Made by a program: the position numbers and the translations under genes
Notes under the pieces: model-generated
Databases searched by the model: none
The model's input: only the letters and a program-made list of their open reading frames with translations
Told to the model about the DNA's origin: nothing
Shown: one piece after another, positions 16,144 to 23,181 of the stretch
How the letters are laid out: each line of letters begins with the position of its first letter
Numbering within the stretch: position 1 is the stretch's first letter
Assembly (NCBI GenBank): GCA_016790635.1
Contig: JAEUOR010000003.1
Location: 25,528 to 89,527, forward strand
DNA length: 64,000 bases
Reading direction: 5' to 3'
DNA from: Burkholderiales bacterium
GTDB taxonomy: Bacteria > Pseudomonadota > Gammaproteobacteria > Burkholderiales > JAEUOS01

Positions 16144-16710
16144 ATGCCGCTCAACGTTCCCAATCTCCTCACCTGCCTGCGCATCCTCCTGATCCCGCTT
16201 TTCGTCGGGATTTTCTACATGCCGGAGTCCTGGCTGGACGGGACGGAGAAAAACCAGGCCGCGACCTTCATCTTCGTGCTGGCAGCGATCACCGACTGGC
16301 TCGACGGCTGGCTGGCGCGGCGCCTGAACCAGCTGTCCGCCTTCGGCGCGTTTCTCGACCCGGTGGCCGATAAGCTCATGGTCGTGGCCGCGCTCCTGGT
16401 GCTGGTGCAGTTGGGGCGCTGCGACGCCACCATCGCGCTCATCATCGTCGGGCGCGAACTGACGATATCGGCGCTGCGTGAATGGATGGCGCAGGTCGGC
16501 CGCTCGAAAAGCGTCGCCGTCAATGCGCTGGGCAAGATCAAGACCATCGCGCAGATGATCGCGATTCCGCTCCTGCTCTTCGATGATGATTTCCTGGGGC
16601 TTTTCCACGCCGGTGTCCTGGGCAGCTGGTGCATCGTCGCCGCCGCGGCGCTGACGCTGGTATCGATGATGGTCTATTTGCGCGCGGCCTGGCCCTTGCT
16701 GCGCGAGTGA
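16144..16710 (+). CDS. pgsA: CDP-diacylglycerol--glycerol-3-phosphate 3-phosphatidyltransferase
   Basis: The 188-residue membrane enzyme makes phosphatidylglycerol phosphate, the first committed step to phosphatidylglycerol and cardiolipin. The CDP-alcohol phosphotransferase signature DGxxAR(x8)GxxxDxxxD is intact in DWLDGWLARRLNQLSAFGAFLDPVADK (residues about 59-85, read in parts), and several hydrophobic helices follow. The N-terminus NVPNLLTCLRILLIPLFV is typical. It sits directly before tRNA-Gly and tRNA-Cys, the same order as E. coli pgsA-glyW-cysT. The 76-bp space before it shows no clear promoter. Confidence 0.95.
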   Translation: MPLNVPNLLTCLRILLIPLFVGIFYMPESWLDGTEKNQAATFIFVLAAITDWLDGWLARRLNQLSAFGAFLDPVADKLMVVAALLVLVQLGRCDATIALIIVGRELTISALREWMAQVGRSKSVAVNALGKIKTIAQMIAIPLLLFDDDFLGLFHAGVLGSWCIVAAAALTLVSMMVYLRAAWPLLRE

Positions 16711-16721
16711 TCCGGAACTGA

Positions 16722-16727
16722 TATAAT
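16722..16727 (+). promoter_or_regulatory. -10 box of the tRNA-Gly gene
   Basis: A perfect TATAAT lies 12 bp before the tRNA-Gly 5' end and after the pgsA stop. The best -35 candidate is TTGCTG at 16696, with a rather long 20-bp spacer. Confidence 0.55.
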
Positions 16728-16739
16728 CGTCATCTCTTC

Positions 16740-16815
16740 GCGGGAGTAGCTCAGTTGGTAGAGCGCAACCTTGCCAAGGTTGAGGTCGCGAGTTCGAGCC
16801 TCGTCTCCCGCTCCA
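16740..16815 (+). tRNA. glyW: tRNA-Gly (GCC)
   Basis: This 76-nt gene includes an encoded CCA end. The acceptor GCGGGAG pairs with CTCCCGC. The anticodon loop TTGCCAA gives GCC, and the T-loop GTTCGAGCC is standard. The position after pgsA matches glyW in E. coli. Confidence 0.97.
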
Positions 16816-16827
16816 GATTGAAAGAAC

Positions 16828-16856
16828 AAGGAAAGTCACGCGACTTTCCTTTTTTG
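16828..16856 (+). terminator. rho-independent terminator between tRNA-Gly and tRNA-Cys
   Basis: AAGGAAAGTC and GACTTTCCTT form a perfect 10-bp stem around the loop ACGC, followed by four more T residues. This is a strong intrinsic terminator placed between two tRNA genes that are co-transcribed in E. coli. Confidence 0.85.
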
Positions 16857-16895
16857 TTTGAGTCCCGACGTGCCGCGGGACCCATTTCCCCACAT

Positions 16896-16969
16896 GGCGG
16901 GGTAGCAAAGTGGTTATGCAGCGGCCTGCAAAGCCGTGCACGCCGGTTCGATTCCGGCCCCCGCCTCCA
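16896..16969 (+). tRNA. cysT: tRNA-Cys (GCA)
   Basis: This 74-nt gene includes CCA. The acceptor GGCGGGG pairs with CCCCGCC, the anticodon loop CTGCAAA gives GCA, and the T-arm is GGTTCGATTCC. It lies downstream of a terminator and so probably needs its own promoter; I see no clear one in the 39 bp between. It marks the left edge of the exopolysaccharide island. Confidence 0.97.
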
Positions 16970-17314
16970 GTCTTCCCGGCTTTGTTGCCGATGCCGGCAA
17001 GCTTTCCGCGAAGATTCCCGGCGTCCCGGGAGCATGCTGTCATGCCCTGGTCACCTGCGACCGTGACACTGTGGCGCTTTGCAGCGAGTTCCTCACCGTT
17101 CGGCACGCAGGCCACGACGCTGCACCGCTTGACCAGAAACGTGAACAAAGTCACGCAAGTGCCTATGGCCACGGGAGTTCTGCACTACTTCGCATGTGAG
17201 AATCAAAGGCTTCAATTGTGCAATTGCCGGCGCTCGCGCCGCGCAGCGTTCGGGCGGGGGCCGGGGGGGCGCCCGACACCGATCGGCACAGAAGATGCAC
17301 CCGTGCCATTGACC
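16970..17314 (+). promoter_or_regulatory. 345-bp leader/spacer upstream of epsA with palindromes and a G-tract hairpin
   Basis: No gene is visible. The spacer holds CAATTG-TG-CAATTG (17213-17226), a near-perfect 14-bp palindrome. The hairpin GGCGC-TC-GCGCC lies near 17229-17240. A 7-bp stem, TCGGGCG/CGCCCGA (17250-17276), encloses G5CCG7. With the stem's GGG the G-runs fit a G3-N1-G3-N4-G3-N1-G3 quadruplex pattern, ending about 46 bp before the epsA ATG. The palindrome could be an operator and the G-rich element an mRNA leader structure; both are inference. No good sigma-70 promoter was recognised. Confidence 0.4.
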
Positions 17315-18109
17315 ATGCCCAATCCCCACCTGACCCGCCGCGACGACGCCAAACGCGTCTTTGCGCTCATGCAGCAGGCCTTGTCGGTCCGGCGTCACCT
17401 GGACCTGCTGGTCTGGCTGCAGGGCGACATGCAGCATTTCCTGCCGCACCAGATCATGGTCGCGTCCTGGGGCGACTTTCGGCTGGGCCTGGTGCACCAT
17501 GACATCGTCTCCCGTATGTCCGGAGTCCGCACCGCCAATTGCCCGCCGGAAGAAGTTGCGCCGCTCCTGTCCGGCCTGTTTGCGCGCTGGACCGAACTGG
17601 AAAAGAAGCCTTTCGCGATGCGCGTGGGCGAATCCGGGTTCGGGTCGGCTGCGGCGGCGGGCATTTTCGGCCGTGCCGTCGGCGGCATGCCTTATGCTTT
17701 GATTCACGGCATCAGCGATGAACGCGGCCGCCATGACTGCCTGTATGCCCTCTTCGGTACCGAGCCCTTGACCTCGGACCGGTCGCGCGCAGCGTTTGAA
17801 CTCCTGCTGCCCCACATCGACACCGCCTTGCGCCAGGTACCGCCACTGCGCGCGGAGGCGGCGGCGCCGGCCGATGCCGATGAACCGGAAGCGGCCTTTC
17901 CCGACAGTGGCACGCTTTCTTCGCGCGAGAGCGAGATAATGGCGTGGGTCAAGAAGGGCAAGACCAACCACGAAATCGGCGCCATCCTCGACATCAGCGC
18001 CTTCACCGTCAAGAATCACTTGAAGCGAATCTTCCGCAAGCTCGATGTGTACAACCGCGTGCAGGCGGTGAACCGGCTCGAAGGGGCGAGTGCCGATGGA
18101 GCGCATTGA
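17315..18109 (+). CDS. epsA: XrtB/PEP-CTERM-associated LuxR-type transcriptional regulator EpsA
   Basis: The 264-residue product has a C-terminal LuxR-type helix-turn-helix (LSSRESEIMAWVKKGKTNHEIGAILDISAFTVKNHLKRI, read in parts, about residues 205-245). The N-terminal 190-residue sensory domain contains QIMVASWGDFRLGLVHHDIVS and matches the EpsA family that heads exopolysaccharide loci in betaproteobacteria. No receiver aspartate pattern or acyl-homoserine-lactone motif is evident. It is the first gene of the island and overlaps epsB by 14 bp, so it probably activates the locus it heads. ATG at 17315 is preferred; a GTG at 17303 is also in frame. Confidence 0.88.
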   Translation: MPNPHLTRRDDAKRVFALMQQALSVRRHLDLLVWLQGDMQHFLPHQIMVASWGDFRLGLVHHDIVSRMSGVRTANCPPEEVAPLLSGLFARWTELEKKPFAMRVGESGFGSAAAAGIFGRAVGGMPYALIHGISDERGRHDCLYALFGTEPLTSDRSRAAFELLLPHIDTALRQVPPLRAEAAAPADADEPEAAFPDSGTLSSRESEIMAWVKKGKTNHEIGAILDISAFTVKNHLKRIFRKLDVYNRVQAVNRLEGASADGAH

Positions 18110-19514
18110 GGCGGTCGGCGGGGCGCGCAACAGCGCGCGCCGGCCGCACGCGCAGATCGCCGGTGACGACCTGCTCTCGGCCATCGAGGCGCTGCTCGAT
18201 CCGGCTGTGCTGGTCGCATCGCTGTGGGTGATCGCGCTGGTCTACGAGAATGAACTGCCGCCGGCCTACCTGATTCTGGCCGTAATCGTCTTCTCGATCA
18301 CCTTTCCCGGCACCTCGCGCCTGCAGTTCTCGGTGCGTCGCGTGATCACCGACGTCATCTTCACCTGGACCTGGATCGCGGGCCTGTTGCTCCTGACAGG
18401 CGTGGCGACCCGCTACATCCGCGAGTTCGACGAGGCCGCCATCCTGACCTGGCTGTGGGCTGCGCCTGCCGCGCAGATCGGCGCGCATTTTCTCTTGCGC
18501 GTCGGCGCCCCCTGGGTGCTGGCCTTGCAGGGGCCGCCGCAGCGCGCGGTCATCGTCGGCATGAACGACCAGGGTCTTGCGCTGGCCGGGCGCATCGCCG
18601 ACGCCCGCTACACGCGCATGCAGATCCTGGGGTTTTTCGACGACCGCGCGCGCGACCGCCTGACCGGCGCCGGCGAGCACGCGCTCTTGGGGCGCCTGGC
18701 CGACCTGCCGCGCTACGCGCGCGAGAACCGCGTGCAGCTCATCTACCTGTCGCTGCCGATGGCCTCCCAGCCGCGCATCCTGTCGGTGCTCTCCGACTTG
18801 AAGGACACGACCGCGTCGATCTATTTCGTGCCCGACATGTTCGTCACCGACCTGATCCAGGGGCGTTCCGGCCAGGTGTACGGCATGCCGGTGATCTCGG
18901 TGTGCGAGACGCCGTTTCGCGGCGCCAATGGCTTCATCAAGCGCCTGTCCGACCTGGTGCTGGCGACGATGATCCTGATCCTGACCCTGCCTGTCATGCT
19001 CTTGATCGCGCTGGCGATCAAGCTTGATTCGCGCGGGCCCGTCATCTTCAAGCAGCGCCGTTATGGCCTGGACGGGGAGGAGATCCATGTCTACAAGTTC
19101 CGCTCCATGTCGGTGACCGAGGACGGCGCGCAAATCATCCAGGTCAGCCGCAACGATGCGCGGGTGACCCGCGTCGGCGCCTTCTTGCGTCGCACGTCCC
19201 TGGACGAACTGCCGCAGTTCTTGAACGTGCTGCAGGGGCGCATGAGCATCGTCGGGCCGCGCCCGCACGCGGTGGCGCACAACGAGATGTACCGCAAGCT
19301 CATCACCGGCTACATGCTGCGCCACAAGGTCCGCCCGGGCATCACCGGCTGGGCGCAGGTGAACGGGTTTCGCGGCGAGACCCGCGAACTGGAGAAGATG
19401 AAGGCGCGCGTCGATTACGACCTCGACTACCTGCGCAACTGGTCGCTGGCGCTGGATTTGAGAATCATCATCAAGACCGTCCTGGTGGTTTTTCGCGATC
19501 AGGGGGCCTATTAG
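18096..19514 (+). CDS. epsB: undecaprenyl-phosphate sugar phosphotransferase (WcaJ/EpsB type)
   Basis: The 472-residue inner-membrane enzyme transfers a sugar-1-phosphate (commonly glucose or galactose) from UDP-sugar to undecaprenyl phosphate, starting the repeat unit. It has four N-terminal TM helices, a CoA-binding-like Rossmann segment (RAVIVGMNDQGLALAGRI), a fifth hydrophobic segment (LVLATMILILTLPVMLLIAL) and the polyprenyl phosphotransferase domain. Conserved blocks there are GPVIFKQRRYGLDG, KFRSM, RVGAFLRRTSLDELPQFLNVL, MSIVGPRPHA and RPGITGWAQVNGFRGET. The DE pair in SLDELPQ is the catalytic dyad region. ATG 18096 lies inside the end of epsA. Confidence 0.95.
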   Translation: MERIEAVGGARNSARRPHAQIAGDDLLSAIEALLDPAVLVASLWVIALVYENELPPAYLILAVIVFSITFPGTSRLQFSVRRVITDVIFTWTWIAGLLLLTGVATRYIREFDEAAILTWLWAAPAAQIGAHFLLRVGAPWVLALQGPPQRAVIVGMNDQGLALAGRIADARYTRMQILGFFDDRARDRLTGAGEHALLGRLADLPRYARENRVQLIYLSLPMASQPRILSVLSDLKDTTASIYFVPDMFVTDLIQGRSGQVYGMPVISVCETPFRGANGFIKRLSDLVLATMILILTLPVMLLIALAIKLDSRGPVIFKQRRYGLDGEEIHVYKFRSMSVTEDGAQIIQVSRNDARVTRVGAFLRRTSLDELPQFLNVLQGRMSIVGPRPHAVAHNEMYRKLITGYMLRHKVRPGITGWAQVNGFRGETRELEKMKARVDYDLDYLRNWSLALDLRIIIKTVLVVFRDQGAY

Positions 19515-19547
19515 CAACCGAAGTTGCGGTCAGACTTGAAATATGGG

Positions 19548-19576
19548 TTGCAAGTGACTGTATTTATTGAAACAAT
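19548..19576 (+). promoter_or_regulatory. possible promoter for the epsL-epsI gene block
   Basis: TTGCAA (19548-19553) and AACAAT (19571-19576) are separated by 17 bp in an AT-rich patch that stands out in the GC-rich surroundings. A 7-bp hairpin, CGCTCCG/CGGAGCG (19587-19610), follows before the next start codon. Confidence 0.35.
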
Positions 19577-19637
19577 CGCATCAATGCGCTCCGAGCCCCG
19601 GGCCGGAGCGTCGCTTTGGGAATAAACTCTGATCAGC

Positions 19638-20165
19638 ATGGTCTCCCCCGCGCGCAATCCGCTGGCCGGCATGGCCCCCTTAGGCCCCGGCACCGACTAT
19701 CTCGAGGACATCCTCGCGGTATTGCAGCCGCTCGCGCTCTTCGAGGGGTTTTCGGTTGCAGAAAACCGGCAGTTGTGTGAATACCTCGAGTGTTATGGCT
19801 CCCCCGGGGGCAGCGTGATCGTCCACGAAGGGGAGCCCGGCACCTTCATGGCCATCGTCGTGACCGGCACGGTAGGCGTGACCAAGCGTGGCGAAGACAG
19901 CGAGGTGCGCGAGGTTGCGCAGCTGGGCCCTGGTTCGTTCCTGGGCGAGATGTCGCTCATCGATGGCAAGCCGCGATTTGCCACCTGCGTCACACTCCAG
20001 CCTTCGGATCTGGCGGTGTTGTCACGTGACAACCTGAACCGCATCCTGATCGACCACCCGCGCCTGGGGCAGAAGCTGCTCCTCATGCTGCTGCGCCTGA
20101 TGACCGCGCGGCTGCGCGAGACCACGCTGCGCATGCTGCCGCAAGTGGTCGACGGAACGGTGTGA
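19638..20165 (+). CDS. cyclic-nucleotide-binding domain protein within the EPS locus
   Basis: The 175-residue product is essentially a single cNMP-binding beta-roll flanked by helices. Residues PGGSVIVHEGEPGTFMAIVVTGTVGVTK and GPGSFLGEMSLIDGKPRFATCVTL (read in parts) give the phosphate-binding cassette; FLGEMSL has the conserved Glu, and the following PRFATC has Arg next to Ala-Thr. There is no DNA-binding domain after the helix, only LLLMLLRLMTARLRETTLRM. It therefore probably senses a nucleotide and acts by protein contact. It lies 123 bp after epsB and overlaps the epsL start, so it belongs to the EPS operon. The ligand (cAMP, cGMP or c-di-GMP) is unknown. Confidence 0.85.
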   Translation: MVSPARNPLAGMAPLGPGTDYLEDILAVLQPLALFEGFSVAENRQLCEYLECYGSPGGSVIVHEGEPGTFMAIVVTGTVGVTKRGEDSEVREVAQLGPGSFLGEMSLIDGKPRFATCVTLQPSDLAVLSRDNLNRILIDHPRLGQKLLLMLLRLMTARLRETTLRMLPQVVDGTV

Positions 20166-21388
20166 TGCCATGCTTCAAGCGCCCGCGCGCCAAGGTCGGC
20201 CGGATGCTGGTGACCGGCGTGTTCGCCTGCGCCTGCACGCTGGCGGCGGCCGACGAGTTCGACGTGGTCAACTTCACCGCCGGTGCGACCATGCTGTATG
20301 ACGACAACGTGTTTCGCCTGTCAGGTGGAGCAGACCCCAACCGCTTCCTGGGCACCAGCCGTCGTGACGACCTGTTGACGGTGACCTCGGCGGGCATCCG
20401 CATCAACAAGCCGGTGTCGCTGCAGCGCTTCGAGTTGGATGCCAGCTACAACGAATTCCGCTACCAGCGCTTCGGGCAGCTGTCCTACGGCGCCTTCAAC
20501 TACCTGGGCACCTGGCGCTGGAGCGTGACGCCCAGGTTCAACGGCAGCCTCTCGACCGAGCGGCGTCAGTCGCTCCGCAGTTTCATCGACTTCATCGGTT
20601 TTGTGCGCAACCTGCGTACCGACGAGACTACGCGCTTCAGCGCGGAGTACCGCCTGGATGGCGCTTGGCGTTTGATCGGCGGCGCGACCGCCTACGAGGG
20701 GCGGAACAGCCAGCCCTTTCTAGCGCAGCAGGACTTACGGCAGGACTCGTTCGAAGGCGGGGTGCGTTACGAATATGCCTCTGGCAGCTTCCTGAGCGCG
20801 GTAGTGCGCGGCACGTCTGGTGCCTTCATCAACCGCCCGGCGCCGGCTGCCGCGTCTTTGGTCGACACCGGATTTGCCGATCGCGAGCTCGAAGGGCGCA
20901 TGGCCTGGCTTTTCAGCGCCAAGTCGCGCCTGGACGCCCGCCTGACCTGGCTGGAGCGCAAGCACGACAACTTTGCCCAGCGCGACTACAGCGGCCTGGC
21001 CGGCAACGCGGTGCTGACCTGGGGGGTTAGCGCCAAGACCCGCGTGCGCACGACCTTCTCGCGCGACCTGCTGTCGTTCCAGTTGGCCTCCAGCAGCTAC
21101 AACCGAGTGCAGCGTGTGGCCCTCGAGCCGGAATGGCAGGTCAGCGCCAAGGTATTGGCGCGCGCACGGGTGGAGCACTCCACGCGCGAATTTCTGGGCC
21201 CGGTCGCAGTGACGCCGCAGAACGGCCGCGTTGACCGCCTGACCGGCTGGTACGGCGGAGTGGACTGGCAGCCGCGCCGCTACGTCACCTTGTCCGCCTC
21301 CTTGCAGGGCGATCGTCGCTCTTCCACCGTACCGGGGCTGGACTTTCGCAGCACCCAGGCGGTGCTTTCCGCACAGTTCACTTTCTGA
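20165..21388 (+). CDS. epsL: XrtB/PEP-CTERM-associated outer-membrane beta-barrel protein EpsL
   Basis: The 407-residue product has a signal peptide (LVTGVFACACTLAAA) and then dense amphipathic beta-strands ending in a C-terminal phenylalanine (SAQFTF), the mark of an outer-membrane barrel. Motifs such as GATMLYDDNVFRLSGG, the repeated RFELDASYNEFRYQRF-like strands and the RRYVTLSASLQGDRRSS ending match EpsL, a likely polysaccharide secretion porin. The start ATG overlaps the previous stop (GTGATG); a GTG three bases earlier is also possible. Epimerase or export activity is not implied by the sequence. Confidence 0.87.
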   Translation: MPCFKRPRAKVGRMLVTGVFACACTLAAADEFDVVNFTAGATMLYDDNVFRLSGGADPNRFLGTSRRDDLLTVTSAGIRINKPVSLQRFELDASYNEFRYQRFGQLSYGAFNYLGTWRWSVTPRFNGSLSTERRQSLRSFIDFIGFVRNLRTDETTRFSAEYRLDGAWRLIGGATAYEGRNSQPFLAQQDLRQDSFEGGVRYEYASGSFLSAVVRGTSGAFINRPAPAAASLVDTGFADRELEGRMAWLFSAKSRLDARLTWLERKHDNFAQRDYSGLAGNAVLTWGVSAKTRVRTTFSRDLLSFQLASSSYNRVQRVALEPEWQVSAKVLARARVEHSTREFLGPVAVTPQNGRVDRLTGWYGGVDWQPRRYVTLSASLQGDRRSSTVPGLDFRSTQAVLSAQFTF

Positions 21389-21401
21389 AGGCTTAAAAAC
21401 G

Positions 21402-22343
21402 ATGGCGAACCAATCCCCGAACCATACCAGGCTCCTGCGCCTGGCCGCCGTGACACTGGCCGCCCTGGTGCTGGCTTCCTGCGGCAAGGACGAGCAGAAG
21501 GCCGCCACCCAGGTAGCTGCCAAGGTCGGCTCCGAGGAAATCTCGGTACACCAGATCAATTTCGTGATGACACGTGCCGGTGCCAACCCTACGCCTGAAA
21601 ATGCCTCTGCCGTGCGCAAGGCCGCGCTTGATCGCCTGATCGATCAGCAACTTCTGGTCGAGGCCGCCAAGGACAAGAAGGTCGACCGCTCGCCCGACGT
21701 GCTCATGGCCATGGAAATGGCGCGCCGCGAAGTGCTGGCGCGCGCCTACCTGGAGCAGATGGGCGCGGCCTTGCCCAAGCCCACCGACGAGGAGATCAAG
21801 AAGTTCTACGGCGCCAACCCTTGGCTCTTTTCGGAGCGGCGCGTGTTCGCCATCCAGGAACTGATCGTTCCCGCCGCGGCCGGTGTGGCCGTGTCGCTGC
21901 GCGAACTGATTGACGGCGGCAAATCGATCACCGAGATCGCCAAGTGGCTGGACGGCAAGGGCATCAAGTACCAGGCAGGCGCGGCCAACCGCACCGCCGA
22001 GCAGATCCCGCTGGAGTTCCTGCCGCGCATCCATGCGCTGAAGGACGGGCAGGGCCTGGTGATCGAGGCCGGGCAGGGGGTGACTGCGCTGCGCGTGGTG
22101 GCGTCGCAATCCCAGCCGGTGCCGGAGGCGCAGGCGCTGCCGCGCGTGCAGCAGTTCCTCATGAACCAGCGCATCAGCGAGGCCAGCGCGCAGGAAATGA
22201 AGCGCCTGAAGGAAAAAGCCAAGATCAGCTATCAGGGCGATTTTGCGACGGCCGCGGCGGCGCCCGCTGCTGCGCCGGCCAGCCCGATGGCGACCCCGCC
22301 GCTGGATGCGGGCATCGAAAAAGGCTTGAAGGGGCTCAAGTGA
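21402..22343 (+). CDS. epsD: EpsD family lipoprotein, SurA/PpiC-like peptidyl-prolyl isomerase
   Basis: The 313-residue product has a lipoprotein signal (LAALVLASC, with the modified Cys in LASC), so it should be anchored in the periplasm. A SurA-like N-terminal helical part (KAALDRLIDQQLLVEAAK) is followed by a parvulin-like domain (PWLFSERRVFAIQELIV, GKSITEIAKWLDGK, IHALKDGQGLVIEAGQGVTALRVV). An Ala/Pro tail ends it. Family members accompany EpsE/EpsL and are thought to help fold the outer-membrane export parts. It lies 13 bp after epsL. Confidence 0.88.
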   Translation: MANQSPNHTRLLRLAAVTLAALVLASCGKDEQKAATQVAAKVGSEEISVHQINFVMTRAGANPTPENASAVRKAALDRLIDQQLLVEAAKDKKVDRSPDVLMAMEMARREVLARAYLEQMGAALPKPTDEEIKKFYGANPWLFSERRVFAIQELIVPAAAGVAVSLRELIDGGKSITEIAKWLDGKGIKYQAGAANRTAEQIPLEFLPRIHALKDGQGLVIEAGQGVTALRVVASQSQPVPEAQALPRVQQFLMNQRISEASAQEMKRLKEKAKISYQGDFATAAAAPAAAPASPMATPPLDAGIEKGLKGLK

Positions 22344-22348
22344 GGAAC

Positions 22349-23155
22349 ATGAAGCATTTGCTGGGACGTTTGGGGGTCTTGCTAGCACTCGCCCTGGGCC
22401 TGTGCGGCGCGGTCGTGGCGCAAGGACTCGACTATGCGCTCGGTGCCGGCGACGCGATCCGCGTGCAGGTGTTCCAGAACCCGGACCTGACCGTCGAGGC
22501 GCGGGTCTCCGAGACCGGCACCATCAACTACCCTCTGATCGGCCAGGTGCAGTTGGGCGGACTATCGATCGCCGCGGCAGAGAAAAAGATCGCCGATGCG
22601 CTGCGCACCGGCGGCTTCGTGCAGCGCCCGCAGGTCAACATCGTGCTGGTGGCGGTGCGCGGCAACCAGGTGAGCGTGCTGGGCCAGGTCAACCGGCCCG
22701 GACGCTTTCCGCTCGAGACCTTCAACACCCGTGTGACCGACATGCTGGCCATGGCCGGCGGCGCCACGCAGGTCGGCGACGACAAGGTCATCGTGACTGG
22801 CATCCGCGAAGGCAAGCCGTTTCGCCGCGTGATCGACATCCCGGCGCTGTACCTGTTGCCAGGCGGCGAGCAGGACATTGTGCTCGTTGGCGGCGACAGC
22901 ATCTACGTGCACCGCGCGCCGGTGTTCTACATCTACGGCGAGGCGCAGCGCCCGGGGTCGTATCGCATCGAGCGCGGCATGACCATCATGCAGGCGCTGG
23001 CGCAGGGCGGCGGGCCGACCGCGCGCGGCGATGAAAGACGGCTCAAATTGCACCGCAAGAACGCGCAAGGTGCCGTGGAGGTGATCCAGCGACCGCCGAT
23101 GACCGACGCAGTCCTGCCCGACGATGTGTTGTATGTGACCGAGAGCCTGTTCTAG
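22349..23155 (+). CDS. epsE: polysaccharide export outer-membrane protein EpsE (Wza-like)
   Basis: The 268-residue periplasmic/outer-membrane protein has a Sec signal (MKHLLGRLGVLLALALGLCG, cleavage after VVAQ). It has a Poly_export domain (YALGAGDAIRVQVFQNPDLTVEARVSETGTINYPLIG, read in parts) and then two SLBB domains (VNIVLVAVRGNQVSVLGQVNRPGRFPL and VFYIYGEAQRPGSYRIERGMTIMQAL). It should form the channel ring for export with EpsF and EpsG. No lipobox is seen, unlike Wza. It starts 5 bp after epsD. Confidence 0.93.
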   Translation: MKHLLGRLGVLLALALGLCGAVVAQGLDYALGAGDAIRVQVFQNPDLTVEARVSETGTINYPLIGQVQLGGLSIAAAEKKIADALRTGGFVQRPQVNIVLVAVRGNQVSVLGQVNRPGRFPLETFNTRVTDMLAMAGGATQVGDDKVIVTGIREGKPFRRVIDIPALYLLPGGEQDIVLVGGDSIYVHRAPVFYIYGEAQRPGSYRIERGMTIMQALAQGGGPTARGDERRLKLHRKNAQGAVEVIQRPPMTDAVLPDDVLYVTESLF

Positions 23156-23181
23156 GCCGCCACGCGAGGAGTCTCTGCGAC

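Noticed and set aside
18009..19517. 502-codon minus-strand open frame across epsB
   Set aside because: Antisense to the phosphoglycosyltransferase; composition is that of a shadow frame.
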